IMG/VR virus record: IMGVR_UViG_3300023284_000197
Span: 1-41,654 of that record
DNA from: a virus
DNA: 41,654 nucleotides
Direction: 5' to 3' (one strand)
Every line of letters begins with the position of its first letter. Position 1 is the first letter of the stretch. The notes beneath the pieces were generated by a model that did not search any database, was not told the DNA's origin, and saw nothing but the letters and a program-made list of their open reading frames with translations. Below, piece after piece: positions 24,310 through 31,539 of the stretch. The translations under genes were made by a program, and so were the position numbers.

Positions 24310-24754
24310 TCGTCCGGGTTATCTCCACCGGTATCGGCGGTAGATCATCGGCGCCGCCTATCGCGTGTTTCACAGCAGCGTGGTTGCCGTCCATACGATT
24401 AAGCTCAGCCACAGCAGATACGACAGCGCCCAGGTTTGGAGGTGAGCCCTTACTGCCCTTGGCAGCCTCAACTCCCAGGCCCTTTTCCATAACCTCGGAT
24501 AGCGTCTTCTTCAGCTGTCCTACCGATAAATCAAACTCATCCTCGCCCGAGGTTTTAGCGATATTCTGTAGTTCCTCAACCCTGCAGCAAACCTGCAGCA
24601 GTTTATGGTATGCCGATGCCGCTGTATTCAGCGTACCGCTTGACATTGAGGTCTTTGGGAATGCAGCCAATAATGCTTTTGATTTATCCCCATACAATAC
24701 AAACGACTCAGCATAGCGATTGACCTGCGGTTTTGTGGGTTTTCGCAAGCTCAT
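24290..24754 (-). CDS. terS: Terminase small subunit
   Basis: The 154-residue helical protein has an N-terminal HTH-like segment (PTKPQVNRYAESFVLYGDKSKALLAAFP, similar to the R-Y-A-E-x-x-x-x-G-x-x-x-x-A-A terS start), a central coiled coil and an ending rich in V/T. Small terminases recognise the packaging site. It starts in an ATGA overlap with the o-spanin gene and precedes terL. Confidence 0.83.
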   Translation of the reverse strand: MSLRKPTKPQVNRYAESFVLYGDKSKALLAAFPKTSMSSGTLNTAASAYHKLLQVCCRVEELQNIAKTSGEDEFDLSVGQLKKTLSEVMEKGLGVEAAKGSKGSPPNLGAVVSAVAELNRMDGNHAAVKHAIGGADDLPPIPVEITRTIVKSGS

Positions 24755-25098
24755 TCCGCGTCCTTCTTCCGCTCTTGTATTTTCAGGAAATTAATATTGG
24801 CCTCCTCCAGCGCCCCTGCATAACTGGCAACCGCCTCAAGTAATTCGCCGTTCGTGGCCGTTGATATTTCTGGATGAGGGATTGTTTGTATTAACGCGTC
24901 AGGCGGGTATTGCTTAACGATCTTGGTTTGTATCACCGGTGTGCTGCTGCAGGCTGTCAATAGCATCAGCGAGGGCAGCGCGGGCAGCAGGCGGCACAGG
25001 CGTTTCAGCCCAGGATTTAACCTCGGGCGATTTGAGTACCTGCTTGACGTATATAATTTGCCCGCGCAGCTTTCCGCGCAATTTTTTGATCTCATCAT
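24751..25098 (-). CDS. o-spanin (Rz1-like lipoprotein), nested with Rz
   Basis: The frame carries a signal peptide with the lipobox LMLLTAC-SS, so a mature lipoprotein of about 63 residues (SSTPVIQTKIVKQYPP ...) would be anchored in the outer membrane. It overlaps the i-spanin gene in another frame by 185 bases. The start is uncertain: two adjacent ATGs at 25098 and 25095 follow AGGGG but give a long n-region. Spanin pairs fuse inner and outer membranes at the last step of lysis. Confidence 0.8.
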   Translation of the reverse strand: MMRSKNCAESCAGKLYTSSRYSNRPRLNPGLKRLCRLLPALPSLMLLTACSSTPVIQTKIVKQYPPDALIQTIPHPEISTATNGELLEAVASYAGALEEANINFLKIQERKKDAE

Positions 25099-25327
25099 CA
25101 CGCCCCTTGATCGCCTGATTGTCCCGCTCGTGCGCCGCTTGAAGTAGTTCAACGACCTTGCGCTCCTGGGCTAATGACTGAGTGAGTTGTGTGTTTACCG
25201 CGTCCAGGGCGCCGTTGGCTTTGATTTGCTTCCAGAGCCCGACCGATAATGCCGTGACTAACCCCACCATCAGGGCGATTATCTTTACGCCGGTGGTTAA
25301 TTTTGGGATGCTCGACAGGTTTATCAC
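24914..25327 (-). CDS. i-spanin (Rz-like)
   Basis: The 137-residue protein has one N-terminal membrane segment (VKIIALMVGLVTALSVGLW, residues 14-32) followed by a long periplasmic coiled coil (about 45-100), the usual Rz layout. It spans the periplasm and binds the o-spanin encoded inside its own gene. Its start overlaps the holin stop. Confidence 0.85.
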   Translation of the reverse strand: MINLSSIPKLTTGVKIIALMVGLVTALSVGLWKQIKANGALDAVNTQLTQSLAQERKVVELLQAAHERDNQAIKGRDDEIKKLRGKLRGQIIYVKQVLKSPEVKSWAETPVPPAARAALADAIDSLQQHTGDTNQDR

Positions 25328-25668
25328 CTGCCACCCCGTCTGTCGTCGTCATCATGCCGGCGGTCTCTCAAAACTTTAAACAGAGCGCCAGGGTTGTCGC
25401 GTAAGCGCTGGCTGTATTTGATTACGCCACGTACCAGATTTACGCCGACCATCCCAACAACGAATGCAACGCTGTTTTCAGTATCAGCCGGGAGGCCCAG
25501 GTAATGCATGGCAAGCGGTGTGGCGTAGTAGCTAACGCACAGGCCAGAGGCGACAGCCAGCAGCTTGTGGTGCCAGGGTGCCTCGTAGGGAACCGTGAAC
25601 AGCGCGCCCAGTACTCCAGCAATCAGGGTTCCAGGTTTTATTCCTGCCAATACAAACTCTCCCGGCAT
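25324..25668 (-). CDS. Holin-like membrane protein
   Basis: From ATG 25668 (GAGGA six bases upstream) the product has 114 residues with three hydrophobic segments (VLAGIKPGTLIAGVLGALF; HKLLAVASGLCVSYYATPL; AFVVGMVGVNLVRGVI) and a very charged C-terminus (RDRRHDDDDRRGGR). Length, topology and position between endolysin and spanins fit a class I holin. The earlier start codon at 25725 has no ribosome site. Confidence 0.8.
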   Translation of the reverse strand: MPGEFVLAGIKPGTLIAGVLGALFTVPYEAPWHHKLLAVASGLCVSYYATPLAMHYLGLPADTENSVAFVVGMVGVNLVRGVIKYSQRLRDNPGALFKVLRDRRHDDDDRRGGR

Positions 25669-25687
25669 ATCGTCCTCGCTCTCGTTG

Positions 25688-26101
25688 TTAGGATTGGACC
25701 AGCTCAAAATGCACCAAATCATCAAAATTGTTGTCTTTTACCTGGTAATCTCTGTCCCAGTCGCCGCCCCACCTAACCCTGTGAGATATAGCGCCGATCT
25801 GTTGCAATCTGTCTGCAGTACCGAGTACATAGCCCGCAAAATAGTGGAATCTCTCTCTGTCTTGCCAGTCAATCGGGTACGGCGCCACATCTACAGCCAT
25901 TGATGGGCTTGAGTTGTGACGGCTTTTCGGCCACCTGACCTGCGTTCTGTTCTGGCTATGCAGTTCGTTCTGTGTGGCCTTGTCCCGGTGGCCGCACGTG
26001 ACACGGCAATCAAACTCGCGGACAACCTCCAAAAGCAGGGTCTGCAGGTCTTTATGACATGTGCTTAGCTTGGCACGACTTCTCCCGCTGAATTTCGGCA
26101 T
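25688..26101 (-). CDS. Endolysin, M15-type peptidase
   Basis: From ATG 26101 (GGAG six bases upstream) the product is 137 residues. The zinc-peptidase motifs of the VanY/T5-Lys type are visible: a TCGHRDKATQNELH segment, SRHNSSPSMAVDVAPYP (H-x6-D type ligands), and the final HFEL. These enzymes cut peptide bridges in peptidoglycan. The frame extends upstream to 26221, but that part covers an intrinsic terminator and is not expected to be translated. Confidence 0.88.
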   Translation of the reverse strand: MPKFSGRSRAKLSTCHKDLQTLLLEVVREFDCRVTCGHRDKATQNELHSQNRTQVRWPKSRHNSSPSMAVDVAPYPIDWQDRERFHYFAGYVLGTADRLQQIGAISHRVRWGGDWDRDYQVKDNNFDDLVHFELVQS

Positions 26102-26164
26102 TGCAGCTCCAGAAAAAGGGGCGACATAGCCGCCCAAGTGGGGGGTGATACAAATTTCAGGCAC

Positions 26165-26187
26165 AAAAAAGCCCCGACTTGCGGGGC
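26165..26187 (-). terminator. Intrinsic terminator 2 in the late leader (tR'-like)
   Basis: GCCCCG-CAAGT-CGGGGC followed by TTTTTT on the minus strand. It lies between the late promoter and the endolysin gene. Confidence 0.85.
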
Positions 26188-26220
26188 ATGCACTCAAGAT
26201 TGCTGAGCGGGAAATTGGCA

Positions 26221-26244
26221 TAAAAAAACCGGCGCTAGGCCGGT
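26221..26244 (-). terminator. Intrinsic terminator 1 in the late leader (tR'-like)
   Basis: ACCGGC-CTAGC-GCCGGT followed by a run of Ts on the minus strand, about 35 bases after the predicted start of late transcription. Confidence 0.85.
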
Positions 26245-26281
26245 GAATGATGAATCAGGGGCAAGACCCCCAACCTAGTGA

Positions 26282-26310
26282 AGTGTAGTTTTTTTGTAAC
26301 ATCTTGTCAA
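26282..26310 (-). promoter_or_regulatory. Late promoter (pR'-like)
   Basis: On the minus strand TTGACA (26310-26305) and TACACT (26287-26282) are separated by 17 bases, near the sigma70 consensus. A small GGGG/CCCC hairpin (about 26256-26270) and two terminators follow before the lysis genes. This is the arrangement of lambda pR'-tR', where Q loads at the promoter and suppresses the terminators. Confidence 0.78.
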
Positions 26311-26320
26311 ATCTTTTTAA

Positions 26321-26620
26321 TTAGCGCTCCATGTGGAACATATTTTCCCCCACTTTCGCCGCCATGGCCATTTTGATCACCCTCAACTGAAGCCTTCTGG
26401 GGAGCTGCCAAAATTTACGGCCGACCTGCTTACCCTTACCGCCGACCTTCAAGGTTTCATCGACCAGCCAGCCCGGCAAATCTTCATTCAAAAGACCCTG
26501 GTCATCGTAGGAGGTCTGATATTGCCCATCGAAATACACGCGGTAGCACTGATCGCCGACAACCTCTACCTCAACCGCGCGGCCATAGGTCAGTCCAGCA
26601 ATTTGTCTGTCGTTGGCCAT
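26321..26620 (-). CDS. Hypothetical protein before the late promoter, 99 aa
   Basis: From ATG 26620 the product begins MANDRQIAGLTYGRAVEVEV. Beta strands in the first half (CYRVYFDGQYQTSYDDQGLL) precede a basic helical end (RKFWQLPRRLQLRVIKMAMA). I do not recognise it. The gene ends ten bases before the late promoter -35 element. Confidence 0.6.
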   Translation of the reverse strand: MANDRQIAGLTYGRAVEVEVVGDQCYRVYFDGQYQTSYDDQGLLNEDLPGWLVDETLKVGGKGKQVGRKFWQLPRRLQLRVIKMAMAAKVGENMFHMER

Positions 26621-26640
26621 CACGATTGAGATTACTTCTC

Positions 26641-26772
26641 TCACTGTTCGTCCAGCTCCACCCATTCGCCATCCTGCTTGGACGCTTCGACTTTATCAAA
26701 AGTCTCCATCCAGTCGGCTCTTAATTTCTTCAGCGCATCAATCATCCAAATCATCAATTTTATATCTTTCAT
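26641..26772 (-). CDS. Small hypothetical protein, 43 aa
   Basis: ATG 26772 overlaps the upstream TGA (ATGA). The product is MKDIKLMIWMIDALKKLRAD then WMETFDKVEASKQDG and an acidic end. It is a single amphipathic helix, probably co-translated with its neighbour. No family is known. Confidence 0.5.
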   Translation of the reverse strand: MKDIKLMIWMIDALKKLRADWMETFDKVEASKQDGEWVELDEQ

Positions 26773-27074
26773 GCCGCTATCCTCTGTTGTTGAGATTGAA
26801 TTTCCTGCAGCAGCTCCTCGGCAGCTTCCAAGACGTAGCCGATTCTCTCGATTCTCAGGCTGATCAAGTGGGCGAGCGCGGATTGCCCGGAAATCAGGCG
26901 GTTTTTGTCAAGATCGGAGCAGCTGCTGTCATCGTTCTCGCAAGATTCAATGATGCGTGTACTGCCCAGGAGGCCGTCGCAGGCTGATAAGATATCAATG
27001 TAGTCGTGAGACTTAACGAGACTTAATTGCTGGAGAACGGCTTGTAAACGGTTTTCAGGTGTGATGTTAGACAT
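26769..27074 (-). CDS. Hypothetical protein under C4-like leader control, 101 aa
   Basis: ATG 27074 has AAGGA eight bases upstream. The product (MSNITPENRLQAVLQQLSLV) is fully helical and ends in a glutamine-rich helix. No DNA-binding or enzyme motif is evident. The frame is open to 27287, but the upstream part is the structured leader. By the layout its translation would be blocked by the antisense segments in that leader. Confidence 0.65.
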   Translation of the reverse strand: MSNITPENRLQAVLQQLSLVKSHDYIDILSACDGLLGSTRIIESCENDDSSCSDLDKNRLISGQSALAHLISLRIERIGYVLEAAEELLQEIQSQQQRIAA

Positions 27075-27304
27075 GGGAGATTCCTTTTGAGTTTTAATAC
27101 TAAAGCCTCCAGTTAGTAGCTGGAGACCGGGTCTAACTAGAGCCTCAAAAGTCGCTCTGGGCATGTTTCCCCGAAGGGTATTGTATTCCGCCACTCGACC
27201 CGGCCATAAAGTTATGGCGCAAAAAAACCGCAAGACTGACAGGTGCGGAGGCCGCTTTTGAGTACTAGTGCAGCCATCGTAGTGCATAAATCACCTCTGT
27301 GCAA
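27075..27304 (-). ncRNA. C4-like antisense RNA leader, element 3
   Basis: Promoter-like TTGCAC (27304-27299), 17 bases, TACGAT (27281-27276). The RNA starts near 27268 with CTAGTACTCAAAAG, a mimic of the target. Antisense b' CTTTTGAG (27151-27144) and a' AGTTAG (27138-27133) can pair with a CTAACT (27116-27111) and b CTCAAAAG (27091-27084). Segment b runs into the AAGGA ribosome site of ATG 27074. An outer CCGGGTC/GACCCGG stem, a CCC-TTCG-GGG hairpin and an AGAGC/GCTCT stem are also visible. C4 RNAs of P1/P7 use this b'a'/ab logic; assignment to that family is inference from structure. Confidence 0.6.
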
Positions 27305-27307
27305 GTT

Positions 27308-28075
27308 TCATAAACAAACCCCTGGCCGCTGGTTCACCAGATTGTCCTCCACCTCCTCAATCTTCTCCAGCACTGTGAGATATTCAGCTATCGGCCCCAG
27401 TGCGCTCTTATCCAGATCGTCAATAGCAGCGATAACCACTGATTTAAAACGCCCCCAGGTTCTCGAGGCGTGAAACTCCATTCTGTTGACGCCCACCATT
27501 CGCGCCAGGTGTGAATCTGTGTATAAACCCGTACCATTGCTATAGCCCGCCTTCAGATCGTCCATCAGGGCTCTTACAACGTCGTTGTGCGTGGCTGTAT
27601 CGCGGGAAATCTGAGGGAGTAGCCCGATTTTTTTCAACTCACTGTACACATAATCAGCCACGTCATCGATATCAAACCACGTAAACTCTCGCGTATTGCA
27701 AAACATGCACCAAGCCCGGACTGGCACTTTATCATGCGGCAGCTTACCGACAAGCGACATAATTCGCCCGGCGTCCATTCCGTCCACAATCCGCCAGTCG
27801 TTATCTTTACCACCGGCAGACTGTTTAGCGTTCATTTTACCGCGGCATGTCAGCATACTGGGACGCCGAAACAGCGACTCGCAAGACCGGCAGCCCCACT
27901 TTTCGTCGCGCTTATCCCTTCCCGTCTCATAGCAATTGCCGTGAGTGCTGCAAGATGGGCAATACAGCCTGGGTGGCTCTGGATCGGTATCAAAATACTT
28001 GTAATCCGTCGCCGGGGTTAATTGCCCGCTGTCAGATGCCGCGATGATTGCCTGTCGTGCGCCGTAGAATCTCAT
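27308..28075 (-). CDS. Zinc-finger protein, candidate late antiterminator
   Basis: The 255-residue protein has two or three zinc-binding knuckles (CPSCSTHGNC; CRSCESLF; CMFCNTREF) and a C-terminal helix-turn-helix-like segment (YTDSHLARMVGVNRMEFHAS). It is the last regulatory-looking gene upstream of the late promoter, the place where lambdoid phages encode Q. Q-type proteins of some lambdoid groups contain zinc fingers. The sequence itself is not a match I can name, so the role is a positional inference. Confidence 0.5.
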   Translation of the reverse strand: MRFYGARQAIIAASDSGQLTPATDYKYFDTDPEPPRLYCPSCSTHGNCYETGRDKRDEKWGCRSCESLFRRPSMLTCRGKMNAKQSAGGKDNDWRIVDGMDAGRIMSLVGKLPHDKVPVRAWCMFCNTREFTWFDIDDVADYVYSELKKIGLLPQISRDTATHNDVVRALMDDLKAGYSNGTGLYTDSHLARMVGVNRMEFHASRTWGRFKSVVIAAIDDLDKSALGPIAEYLTVLEKIEEVEDNLVNQRPGVCL

Positions 28076-28449
28076 ATTGCATCCTTTTTCATTTTTATCA
28101 AATCAGCTATTACGCTGATGGCCTTGCCGCTTCGGACCATGCCGCCTGTGCACCGGTAAACTGCCCAGTTCATAAGCTGTGCACTCCCATATTTAATGCA
28201 ATCTCTCTCAAATCCGCCGCCCCGAGTGTGTGCACCGGATATCCATGTGCCGCCCTCCACTTCCACCGCCAGCATCAAGTCGGGCCACGAAAAATCAAAT
28301 CGCCAATCTCGCAATCCTGCGGCCTCCAGGCGGATTCCAAGCCCCTTGCCTATGCCTACGTGTTTAGCAGCGAACCGGTACTCTCTGACGGGCTCTGGCA
28401 GCTTGTGAGCGCGTATCTGAAATGCTAGTAAATCCTCTAATTCACTCAT
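28072..28449 (-). CDS. PD-(D/E)XK-type endonuclease (DUF559/Vsr-like)
   Basis: The 125-residue protein has the signature WRFDFSWPDLMLAVEVEGGTW (Asp52, Glu63, Glu65 region) followed by HTRGGGFERDCIKYGSAQLMNW. These match the catalytic core of phage endonucleases related to Vsr/DUF559. It probably acts on recombination or replication intermediates. It overlaps both neighbours by four bases. Confidence 0.82.
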   Translation of the reverse strand: MSELEDLLAFQIRAHKLPEPVREYRFAAKHVGIGKGLGIRLEAAGLRDWRFDFSWPDLMLAVEVEGGTWISGAHTRGGGFERDCIKYGSAQLMNWAVYRCTGGMVRSGKAISVIADLIKMKKDAI

Positions 28450-28742
28450 GCGACCAACTCCTGGCAGTAGGTTAATAATTCATTCTCGGTGCCGTGGCGG
28501 CGCTCAAACCGGGCCTTGTGCGGATGTCGGCTGGTGTACTCGGCGCAGTCTTTCCCGCCCTGGTGATGCGGATAGCACAGCGGAATAGTCAGCTTGTGTG
28601 CACCGGGTTTCGTCTTGCCGTCGATGTGGTGCGGCACTGCCGGACTGTAAACGCCATGCTCCCGTAGGCACACAATGCAGCCCAGTTGGCAGATAGCGTC
28701 CAGCCAGCGGCGTTCTTCGGCTGTTGGGGCTCGGCCTTTCAA
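28446..28742 (-). CDS. Ref-like HNH nuclease
   Basis: The 98-residue protein shows C-QLGCIVCLREHG, then PHHIDGKTKPGAHKLTIPLCYPHHQGG: two cysteines plus the H-H-I-x-G-x-T ... L-C-x-x-H-H motif of the P1 Ref family, RecA-dependent HNH nucleases. The C-terminal S-x-x-P-x-K-A-x-F-x-x-x-x-G fits phage relatives in nin-like regions. It lies between DUF1367-like and DUF559-like genes, a common lambdoid block. Confidence 0.82.
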   Translation of the reverse strand: MKGRAPTAEERRWLDAICQLGCIVCLREHGVYSPAVPHHIDGKTKPGAHKLTIPLCYPHHQGGKDCAEYTSRHPHKARFERRHGTENELLTYCQELVA

Positions 28743-29191
28743 AACTCAATCACCTTTTCGATCACCTCGTCCAAATCGTCGCGGGTGTAATTCGTCAAAA
28801 CTCGCTGCAGAATCACGTTCGCCACCGCGTTGTAAACCCGCCCGAATTCGTCCTCGCTCATGCTGCCGAACGATATGGATTTGGCGTCTGCCCTGACCTC
28901 GCATTTCAGATTTGCCACCAGGTCGTAAAATCCGGCTTGGATGATGCAATCCTTGCGGAACCGGTCAAAATCTTTCTGAACGATCCGGCCATGGTGCGTG
29001 GCTTCCGGCTCGAAAGCTTCAAAGCCGAGATTCAGCAGCGCGAAGAACTTGCGGTGGAATTGGGGATTCCTGACCTGGCGGTATTCACCAGAAACCAGAC
29101 TGCCCGAGGCAAACCGTCCAAGCTTCCGCTCATCCTCCTCGGTAGCAGGCATCAACACACCAGCGCGTTTAATCATGTTGATCTGAGTCAT
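28739..29191 (-). CDS. DUF1367-like phage protein
   Basis: From ATG 29191 (AGGAGG seven bases upstream) the product is 150 residues. It begins MTQINMIKRAGVLMPATEED and has the characteristic RNPQFHRKFFALLNLGFEAFEP and FRKDCIIQAGFYD segments of DUF1367, a conserved lambdoid gene near recombination nucleases. Its function is unknown. A TTG at 29215 could add eight residues but lacks a ribosome site. Confidence 0.82.
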   Translation of the reverse strand: MTQINMIKRAGVLMPATEEDERKLGRFASGSLVSGEYRQVRNPQFHRKFFALLNLGFEAFEPEATHHGRIVQKDFDRFRKDCIIQAGFYDLVANLKCEVRADAKSISFGSMSEDEFGRVYNAVANVILQRVLTNYTRDDLDEVIEKVIEF

Positions 29192-29414
29192 CCTTGTCCT
29201 CCTCGTAAGCGCCAACCAAAAGATTCAGTTTGAATTGGTCAATCAGCCAATTTGCCATTGTCCTGTCTATGCCTGAATTTCCGCGGACCTCAAGTTCGTT
29301 CTTTTTGTTCCAGCCAATAATTAAAACATTGTCGTAAACGCCAACAGCCGACTCCAGAGCATCATCCGGGTCGGCAGACGCGCTGCCCGGGTGTAGATTG
29401 ATCACGTCACCCAT
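29169..29414 (-). CDS. Hypothetical protein, 81 aa
   Basis: The small acidic protein begins MGDVINLHPGSASADPDDAL and contains VLIIGWNKKNELEVRGNSG, resembling short phage proteins of the nin-like region that end with an acidic tail. The 3' end overlaps the DUF1367-like start by 23 bases. Function unknown. Confidence 0.65.
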   Translation of the reverse strand: MGDVINLHPGSASADPDDALESAVGVYDNVLIIGWNKKNELEVRGNSGIDRTMANWLIDQFKLNLLVGAYEEDKDDSDQHD

Positions 29415-29604
29415 TCGATGCCCCCTGGATCAATTTAGCGATGGTTATGTTTATTGATTTAATGGCGTCATCCTGCATCACAATCGCCTGCTGGCGGGTG
29501 AAGCCTTTGGGAATACCGTGGCCTCCCTCGTAACTCTTGCGCCTCGCCTGCGCCGCTTCAAGCGCCTTTCTGGCCGTGTCTAATTTGGATTTTTGAATAC
29601 TCAC
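29407..29604 (-). CDS. Hypothetical helical protein, 65 aa
   Basis: The 65-residue protein (MSIQKSKLDTARKALEAAQA) is almost wholly helical, basic at the start, and lies with four to eight base overlaps to both neighbours. No family recognised. The tight operon position supports it. Confidence 0.6.
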   Translation of the reverse strand: MSIQKSKLDTARKALEAAQARRKSYEGGHGIPKGFTRQQAIVMQDDAIKSINITIAKLIQGASNG

Positions 29605-29909
29605 CTTGCGTTACTCCACTCAATGAACGGCGTACTCAGCAATTTAAACTTCCACTGGTGCGGCAGAAAATCAGCGTCCAATGAGTTCGGCGCCGATCTT
29701 TTTTTGCCCGTTCGCTTGTTTCTGCGGTACGAACTACTCAGGCCCAGCAGGGACTTGCCCCGGGTGATCATTTTTTGATAGGCGCCATCGGAGAGGCCGT
29801 ACCTGCCCATGATTTCGGTTGCCTCAAAACCCTGGAGGTACACAGACATCACGCCGCGAAGCCTGCGGTTTTTGATTTTGGACAAGTCGATTTTCTCACT
29901 CACGACCAA
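29601..29909 (-). CDS. Putative HTH protein, 102 aa
   Basis: The N-terminal half reads RRLRGVMSVYLQGFEATEIMGRYGLSDGAYQKM, with a helix-turn-helix-like G-x-x-x-x-E-I-x-x-R-Y-G-L-S pattern. The C-terminal half is basic. It follows the P-like gene and may be a DNA-binding accessory factor. The identification is by pattern only. Confidence 0.55.
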   Translation of the reverse strand: MVVSEKIDLSKIKNRRLRGVMSVYLQGFEATEIMGRYGLSDGAYQKMITRGKSLLGLSSSYRRNKRTGKKRSAPNSLDADFLPHQWKFKLLSTPFIEWSNAR

Positions 29910-30550
29910 CCCCCCACTTCCGCACTGAGTTTTTTAATCTGCGCCATTTGCTCACGGCGCGACAGAGGTTTGTTTTTTGGCTCATCGATCCGCTCAGCCT
30001 TCGGCACTTGCAGCTGTTCGCCAGCCATCACCCGGTTGATCACAGCCTGGTACTCACGCTCAAATTTCGGAAAAGCCTGGCGCTCCGTCTCCGATTTGAG
30101 GACGTAGGCAGTGGTGGCGACATACGCGATATACACCCCGGGATGTGTCCACTTCCGGTACTGAGGAGACTTTGCAAGCTGCCTGCAGGCTTCCAGGTAC
30201 GCAGCCTGGGCCGACGGCATACCGAAGTCTTCAGGGTGAGGTTTGCACAGTTCCGCCAGCACTCCTGGCCCTGGCATAAACTCCCGGCGCTTGGCGCGAT
30301 CCAGACCTTTGGCGATTTGCTGGCGTGTCAATCCGCGCAGCATTGCGGCGACCTCGGAGGCCAGCATTTCGACATTGCGCATGTCCGGAAACGCTTTGTC
30401 GAACTGCAGCGGCCAGTGCGTCCGGAGAACACCGATAACCATTTTTGCCATGTCAATCCGGGCCTGGTCTGACTGCTGCGTCGTAGATTTCTCCGACGAG
30501 CTGTGCGCCTGCTGAGATACGGTTTTGACCAGTTGATTGATTTGCTCCAT
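29900..30550 (-). CDS. Replication protein P-like (helicase loader)
   Basis: About 216 residues from ATG 30550 with GGAGG six bases upstream. It follows the O-like gene, as in lambda. WPLQFDKAFPDMRNVEMLAS and GLTRQQIAKGLDRAKRREFMPGPGVLAELCKP match the N-terminal region of lambda P-like loaders that bring DnaB to the origin. The start overlaps the O-like gene by 98 bases; a second start at 30451, right after the O stop, would give a shorter protein. Which is used is open. Confidence 0.8.
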   Translation of the reverse strand: MEQINQLVKTVSQQAHSSSEKSTTQQSDQARIDMAKMVIGVLRTHWPLQFDKAFPDMRNVEMLASEVAAMLRGLTRQQIAKGLDRAKRREFMPGPGVLAELCKPHPEDFGMPSAQAAYLEACRQLAKSPQYRKWTHPGVYIAYVATTAYVLKSETERQAFPKFEREYQAVINRVMAGEQLQVPKAERIDEPKNKPLSRREQMAQIKKLSAEVGGWS

Positions 30551-31253
30551 TGGAACCTCCACGGTTTTGATCTTTGGCCAGCCAGGAATTCATGAATTTC
30601 GGAACTCCCGACAGGGTTTTGCGTTTTGAAGAATTGGAATTTAACCAGCCGATCATGTTTCGGAATTGCTGCGGCACGTCCACCGCCGGGTACAAATTGG
30701 ACAGTTGGTCAATCTGAATCTGGTTAACCGGGTACACCTCCGATGAGGTGTTAAATTTATTTGTCGGCAGCTCAAAAATCGGAGGCTCGACAACCTCCGG
30801 CATGTCAGCCTCTGGCTGCGGGCAAGAGGTTTTATTGTTTGTTTGTTTGTTTAATTGTTTAATTGTTACATTGTTGTTTGTGGTTACTTGTTGGTTATTT
30901 GTTGGTTGTTTGTTGGTTACTTGTTGGTTAACTTGCTGGTTATTGTCCTGGTATTTACTCCAGCAACATATTGAAATCATTGAATATTTATTGGTTGATT
31001 TGATGGTTATCCCATTGGTTGATTTTAGCTTATTTAATGACGTCCTTATTTGCTGTTCTGAGAGCCCTGTTTCCGCGCTTAAAACGTGCCTTCCAGCTAT
31101 TAAACTGCCTGATTCAATAGTGATCCCACGCCATTTTTTTGGCTTGTGATTGGCTTTCAGCAGCAAGTGAATAAACAACCTGCAGGCGTTTTTATCGTCG
31201 TACCACTCCCACTCTAGGAGTGATCTATGCAGGCAAATCCAACCATCAGCCAC
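30453..31253 (-). CDS. Replication initiator O-like
   Basis: The 266-residue protein has an N-terminal winged-helix initiator domain (WICLHRSLLEWEWYDDKNAC; GSLIAGRHVLSAETGLSEQQIRTSL). A central glutamine/asparagine-rich linker (about 100-145) is encoded by iterated AACCAACAA-type DNA, and the C-terminal part (SNLYPAVDVPQQFRNMIGWL) would contact P. In lambda the origin iterons also lie inside O. The upstream 97-residue gene overlaps its start. Confidence 0.83.
   Translation of the reverse strand: MADGWICLHRSLLEWEWYDDKNACRLFIHLLLKANHKPKKWRGITIESGSLIAGRHVLSAETGLSEQQIRTSLNKLKSTNGITIKSTNKYSMISICCWSKYQDNNQQVNQQVTNKQPTNNQQVTTNNNVTIKQLNKQTNNKTSCPQPEADMPEVVEPPIFELPTNKFNTSSEVYPVNQIQIDQLSNLYPAVDVPQQFRNMIGWLNSNSSKRKTLSGVPKFMNSWLAKDQNRGGSNGANQSTGQNRISAGAQLVGEIYDAAVRPGPD
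30878..30945. other. Candidate replication origin: 11-bp iterons inside the O-like gene
   Basis: Four consecutive 11-bp units with core TGTTGGTT (plus strand; 30889-30932) are flanked by two degenerate copies. An A+T-rich tract (about 30960-31060) lies on one side and a poly-TTTG/TTAATT tract (about 30836-30870) on the other. This is the layout of lambda ori. Confidence 0.65.
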
Positions 31254-31539
31254 GGTCAGCTCCCTGGTTTAGATGAGTTTTAGTGCAGTCTTTTAGGGAG
31301 ACTCTTGGGATGTTGGTTAAATACCTCATTCCGTCCGTTAACACGATGTATTGATCCCCCCACTGGTCAGTGGTTACGGTGACGGTTTGACCCATCAGGA
31401 CGCATTCAGAGCCCACCAGAGAGTGAGTGGTGTTGTTGTTGTGACTGCATTTGTATGTGAAAAACGCTGGCACAGAAAAGGAAAAAATTAAACATAATGC
31501 CGTGGTCATTCCTGTGCCTTTAGTGTTAGTTTTTAACAT
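31246..31539 (-). CDS. Small exported or membrane-anchored protein, 97 aa
   Basis: GGAG six bases before ATG 31539. The N-terminus (MTTALCLIFSFSVPAFFTYK, about residues 11-30) is a hydrophobic export or anchor segment, followed by an extracytoplasmic-looking domain with three cysteines (KCSHNNNTTHS; SECVLMGQ; LKDCTKTH). It lies between the C4-like-controlled gene and the O-like gene, overlapping both. The family is unknown. Confidence 0.62.
   Translation of the reverse strand: MLKTNTKGTGMTTALCLIFSFSVPAFFTYKCSHNNNTTHSLVGSECVLMGQTVTVTTDQWGDQYIVLTDGMRYLTNIPRVSLKDCTKTHLNQGADRG

Noticed and set aside
25688-26221. 177-residue endolysin starting at 26221
   Set aside because: The extra 40 codons contain an intrinsic terminator hairpin. 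ATG 26101 has GGAG at six bases.
26769-27287. 172-residue version of the 101-residue gene
   Set aside because: It covers the element 3 leader. ATG 27074 has AAGGA at proper spacing.
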